Of a stretch of 27,066 bases of DNA, positions 25,174 through 27,066 are shown one piece after another (position 1 is the first letter of the stretch; the number at the start of each line of letters is the position of its first letter). Source of the stretch: JBEGQX01 sp041180805 (GTDB lineage: Bacteria > Planctomycetota > Planctomycetia > Gemmatales > Gemmataceae); assembly GCA_041180805.1 (NCBI GenBank), contig JBEGQX010000136.1, positions 1 to 27,066 of the forward strand, given 5' to 3'. The notes beneath the pieces were generated by a model that saw only the letters and a program-made list of their open reading frames with translations, did no database searches and was not told the DNA's origin. Position numbers and translations under genes: made by a program.

Positions 25174-26565
25174 ATGTTTGCCTGGAGCAGACGCGATGCA
25201 TTGAAACGCTGCGGAACGGGCATGGGAATGCTGGCCCTTGGCACCATGCTGGCTGATCAATCTCAGGGAAGCGAGATCGATACCAATCCACTTGCGCCCA
25301 AAAAGCCGCACTTTGAGGCCAAGGCTAAACATGTGGTGCATTTGTTCATGAATGGCGGACCATCTCAGGTGGATACCTTTGATCCCAAGCCCGCACTGGA
25401 TAAATACCATGGCAAGCCACTTCCAAGGACCAACCTGCGAACAGAGAGAAAAACAGGGGCCGCCATGCGTTCTCCGTTTTCTTTCAAAAAGCATGGCCAA
25501 TCCGGTATCGAGGTAAGCGAAATCTTCGAGGCCACCGCAAAGCATGTGGATGACATGTGCATCATCCGCTCCATGTACGCCGATGTTCCCAACCATGAAC
25601 CTTCGCTGATGTTGATGAACTGTGGAGAAGGCAGATTACCCAGGCCAAGCTTTGGGGCATGGGCAACCTATGGGCTTGGGAGTGAAAACCGCAATCTTCC
25701 CGGTTTTGTGGTGATGTGCCCGGGCGGATTCCCAATTGTTGCGACTCAGAACTGGCGATCCAGTTTTCTTCCGGGAGTTTATCAGGGCACTTATCTCGAC
25801 ACCAAACAAACCGATGTGGAAAAGCTGGTCGCAAACATCCGAAACACCCAGATGTCTCCGGCAAGGCAGGAAAAACAACTGAACCTCTTGAAAGCTTTCA
25901 ACGAGGAACACCTGAACAACCGAAAGGCGGATGCACAGCTAGAAGCTCGAATCCGGACCTTTGAACTCGCATTTCGGATGCAGTCAGAAGCCACCGATGC
26001 CTTCGATATCACCCGAGAGACAAAAACTACCCGGGAACTTTATGGAGACAACCTACACGGCAGGCAGTTGCTTTACACCCGCAGACTGATTGAACGTGGC
26101 GTTAGGTTCATTCAGGTTTGGAGTGGTGCCGGTCAGCCATGGGATAACCATGACAACCTTGAAAAACAGCATCGCAAACTGGCCGGGGACTGGGACAGAG
26201 CCATCTCCGCTTTCTTGTTTGACCTGAAACGAACCGGTTTGTTTGATAGCACTTTGGTCCTATGGGGAGGCGAGTTTGGTCGAACTCCCGTGGCGGAATT
26301 ACCCGCGCTGAATGGCAGGGATCACAACCATTATGGATTTTCCTGCTGGCTGGCGGGGGGCGGGGTACGCGGCGGAACGATAGTGGGGGCAACGGATGAG
26401 TTTGGATTCCAAGCCGTGGAAAACCCGGTTCATGTCCACGATCTTCATGCCACCATGCTTCACTTATTGGGTTTTGATCACGAGAAACTCACATATCGAT
26501 ACGCCGGCCGTGACTTCCGCCTGACAGATGTCCATGGTCATGTGGTAAAAGAAATGCTTGCCTGA
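25174..26565 (+). CDS. DUF1501 protein with twin-arginine-type leader
   Basis: 463 residues, beginning 12 bases after the DUF1553 gene with an AGGAG ribosome site. The leader SRRDALKRCGTGMGMLALGTMLA has the twin-arginine pair and a mild hydrophobic core, so folded export by Tat is likely. Family motifs appear in order: VVHLFMNGGPSQVDTFDPKP, IIRSMYADVPNHEP, FGAWATYGLGSENRNLPGFVV, QVWSGAGQPWDNHDNLEKQH, TLVLWGGEFGRTP, GRDHNHYGFSCWLAGGGVRGG, and the end LGFDHEKLTYRYAGRDFRLTDVHG. DUF1501 proteins share the alkaline-phosphatase/sulfatase-like fold but their reaction is unproven. It is surely co-expressed with the preceding gene; no clear terminator follows, although a short hairpin without a T run (CTGGC/GCCAG) lies in the gap. 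Confidence 0.95.
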   Translation: MFAWSRRDALKRCGTGMGMLALGTMLADQSQGSEIDTNPLAPKKPHFEAKAKHVVHLFMNGGPSQVDTFDPKPALDKYHGKPLPRTNLRTERKTGAAMRSPFSFKKHGQSGIEVSEIFEATAKHVDDMCIIRSMYADVPNHEPSLMLMNCGEGRLPRPSFGAWATYGLGSENRNLPGFVVMCPGGFPIVATQNWRSSFLPGVYQGTYLDTKQTDVEKLVANIRNTQMSPARQEKQLNLLKAFNEEHLNNRKADAQLEARIRTFELAFRMQSEATDAFDITRETKTTRELYGDNLHGRQLLYTRRLIERGVRFIQVWSGAGQPWDNHDNLEKQHRKLAGDWDRAISAFLFDLKRTGLFDSTLVLWGGEFGRTPVAELPALNGRDHNHYGFSCWLAGGGVRGGTIVGATDEFGFQAVENPVHVHDLHATMLHLLGFDHEKLTYRYAGRDFRLTDVHGHVVKEMLA

Positions 26566-26617
26566 CCTGGCAGAAGGAAAAAGCCAGATCAAGCCTTCAA
26601 GGATTGGGAATACCTTT

Positions 26618-27066
26618 ATGAAAATCACGGCAATTGAATCGCTGGTATGTCACGCTCGCATGCGCAACTGGATCTTTGTAAAAGTTCTCACCGACCAGGA
26701 TGGATTGTTTGGTTGGGGCGAGGCAACCTTGGAATGGCATACAAGAAGCGTTGTGGGTGCCATCGCCGACATTGCCGAACTTTTGATCGGCCAGGACCCG
26801 ACAAGGATCGAGCATCTCTGGCAGATGATGTATCGCCAGCATTTCTGGCATGGCAACGGGATAGTCCGCGCCACCGCAATTTCCGGAATCGATATCGCTC
26901 TGTGGGATATTCTTGGAAAGACACTCGGAGTGCCATGTTCGAAGCTATGGGGTGGCCCGGTTCGAGACCATATTCGCACCTACTGTCATCTGGGCGGTGG
27001 CAAGATGGAGGATTTTTATGAAACCTCCACCGAGGATGCGAAGAGATTTGCCGACCTGGCCCGGCA
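26618..27066 (+). CDS. Mandelate racemase / D-galactonate dehydratase-type enolase superfamily protein, 3' end beyond window
   Basis: 149 residues are visible from ATG 26618. The N-terminal capping domain is typical: MKITAIESLVCHAR, then WIFVKVLTDQDGLFGWGEATLEWHTRSVVGAI, IGQDPTRIEHLWQMMYRQHFWHGNG, and ATAISGIDIALWDILGKTLGVPCSKLWGG. The wording GWGEATLE and FWHGNGIVRATAISGIDIALWDI is closest, from memory, to D-galactonate dehydratase and related sugar-acid dehydratases. The catalytic barrel with its metal-binding Asp/Glu residues lies beyond the window, so the substrate remains open. It is 52 bases from the DUF1501 stop and could be in the same transcript. Confidence 0.88.
   Translation, partial: MKITAIESLVCHARMRNWIFVKVLTDQDGLFGWGEATLEWHTRSVVGAIADIAELLIGQDPTRIEHLWQMMYRQHFWHGNGIVRATAISGIDIALWDILGKTLGVPCSKLWGGPVRDHIRTYCHLGGGKMEDFYETSTEDAKRFADLAR

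Overview
The window most likely comes from a member of the Planctomycetota. The main reason is the pairing, typical of that phylum, of large secreted proteins built from planctomycete cytochrome-c, DUF1549 and DUF1553 domains with a Tat-type DUF1501 protein. A long MoxR/DUF58/BatA/vWA gene train fits too. Base composition looks intermediate. I cannot place the organism more finely, and it may be uncultured.

Layout. Positions 1-2013 hold three minus-strand genes: the 5' part of a PSCyt1/DUF1549 gene whose signal-peptide region looks frameshifted, an unrecognised 145-aa protein, and a secreted thioredoxin-like protein. The last is the main find. It reads in one frame from 2013 to 1414 through a single in-frame UGA at 1843-1845. 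That UGA sits at the last position of a C-x-x-[UGA] motif and is followed by a small hairpin of the kind expected of a bacterial SECIS element, so it is probably a selenoprotein. An ordinary ORF search would keep only its C-terminal two thirds. The intergenic region 2014-2332 carries its promoter and an inverted repeat. Positions 2333-6801 are plus-strand metabolic genes: a class I glutamine-amidotransferase-like protein that has lost its catalytic Cys and Glu, a molybdopterin oxidoreductase translationally coupled to a xylose-isomerase-like TIM barrel, and a secreted chalcone-isomerase-like protein. Two strong intrinsic terminators (3082-3115 and 6827-6854) delimit units here.

Positions 6921-9695 encode a large Hsp70-family protein with a DUF3731-type C-terminal extension. 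Positions 9859-22391 are a tightly packed seven-gene train: MoxR AAA+ ATPase, DUF58 protein, BatA-like vWA membrane protein, vWA/GATase-like membrane protein, a membrane protein with a large extracytoplasmic part, a 983-aa exported Lys/Ala/Glu-rich coiled-coil protein, and an exported prenyltransferase-repeat protein. Overlaps or gaps of a few bases join most of them; the only sizeable gap is 97 bases, before the coiled-coil gene. The likely picture is a MoxR chaperone acting on metal-binding vWA membrane proteins that face large periplasmic partners.

Positions 22480-26565 are a PSCyt1-DUF1549-DUF1553 gene followed after 12 bases by its usual DUF1501 partner. The window ends inside a mandelate-racemase/D-galactonate-dehydratase-type enolase-superfamily gene, which suggests sugar-acid catabolism. 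I saw no tRNA, rRNA, CRISPR array or insertion sequence. The only gene-free stretch over 300 bases is 2014-2332, described below.
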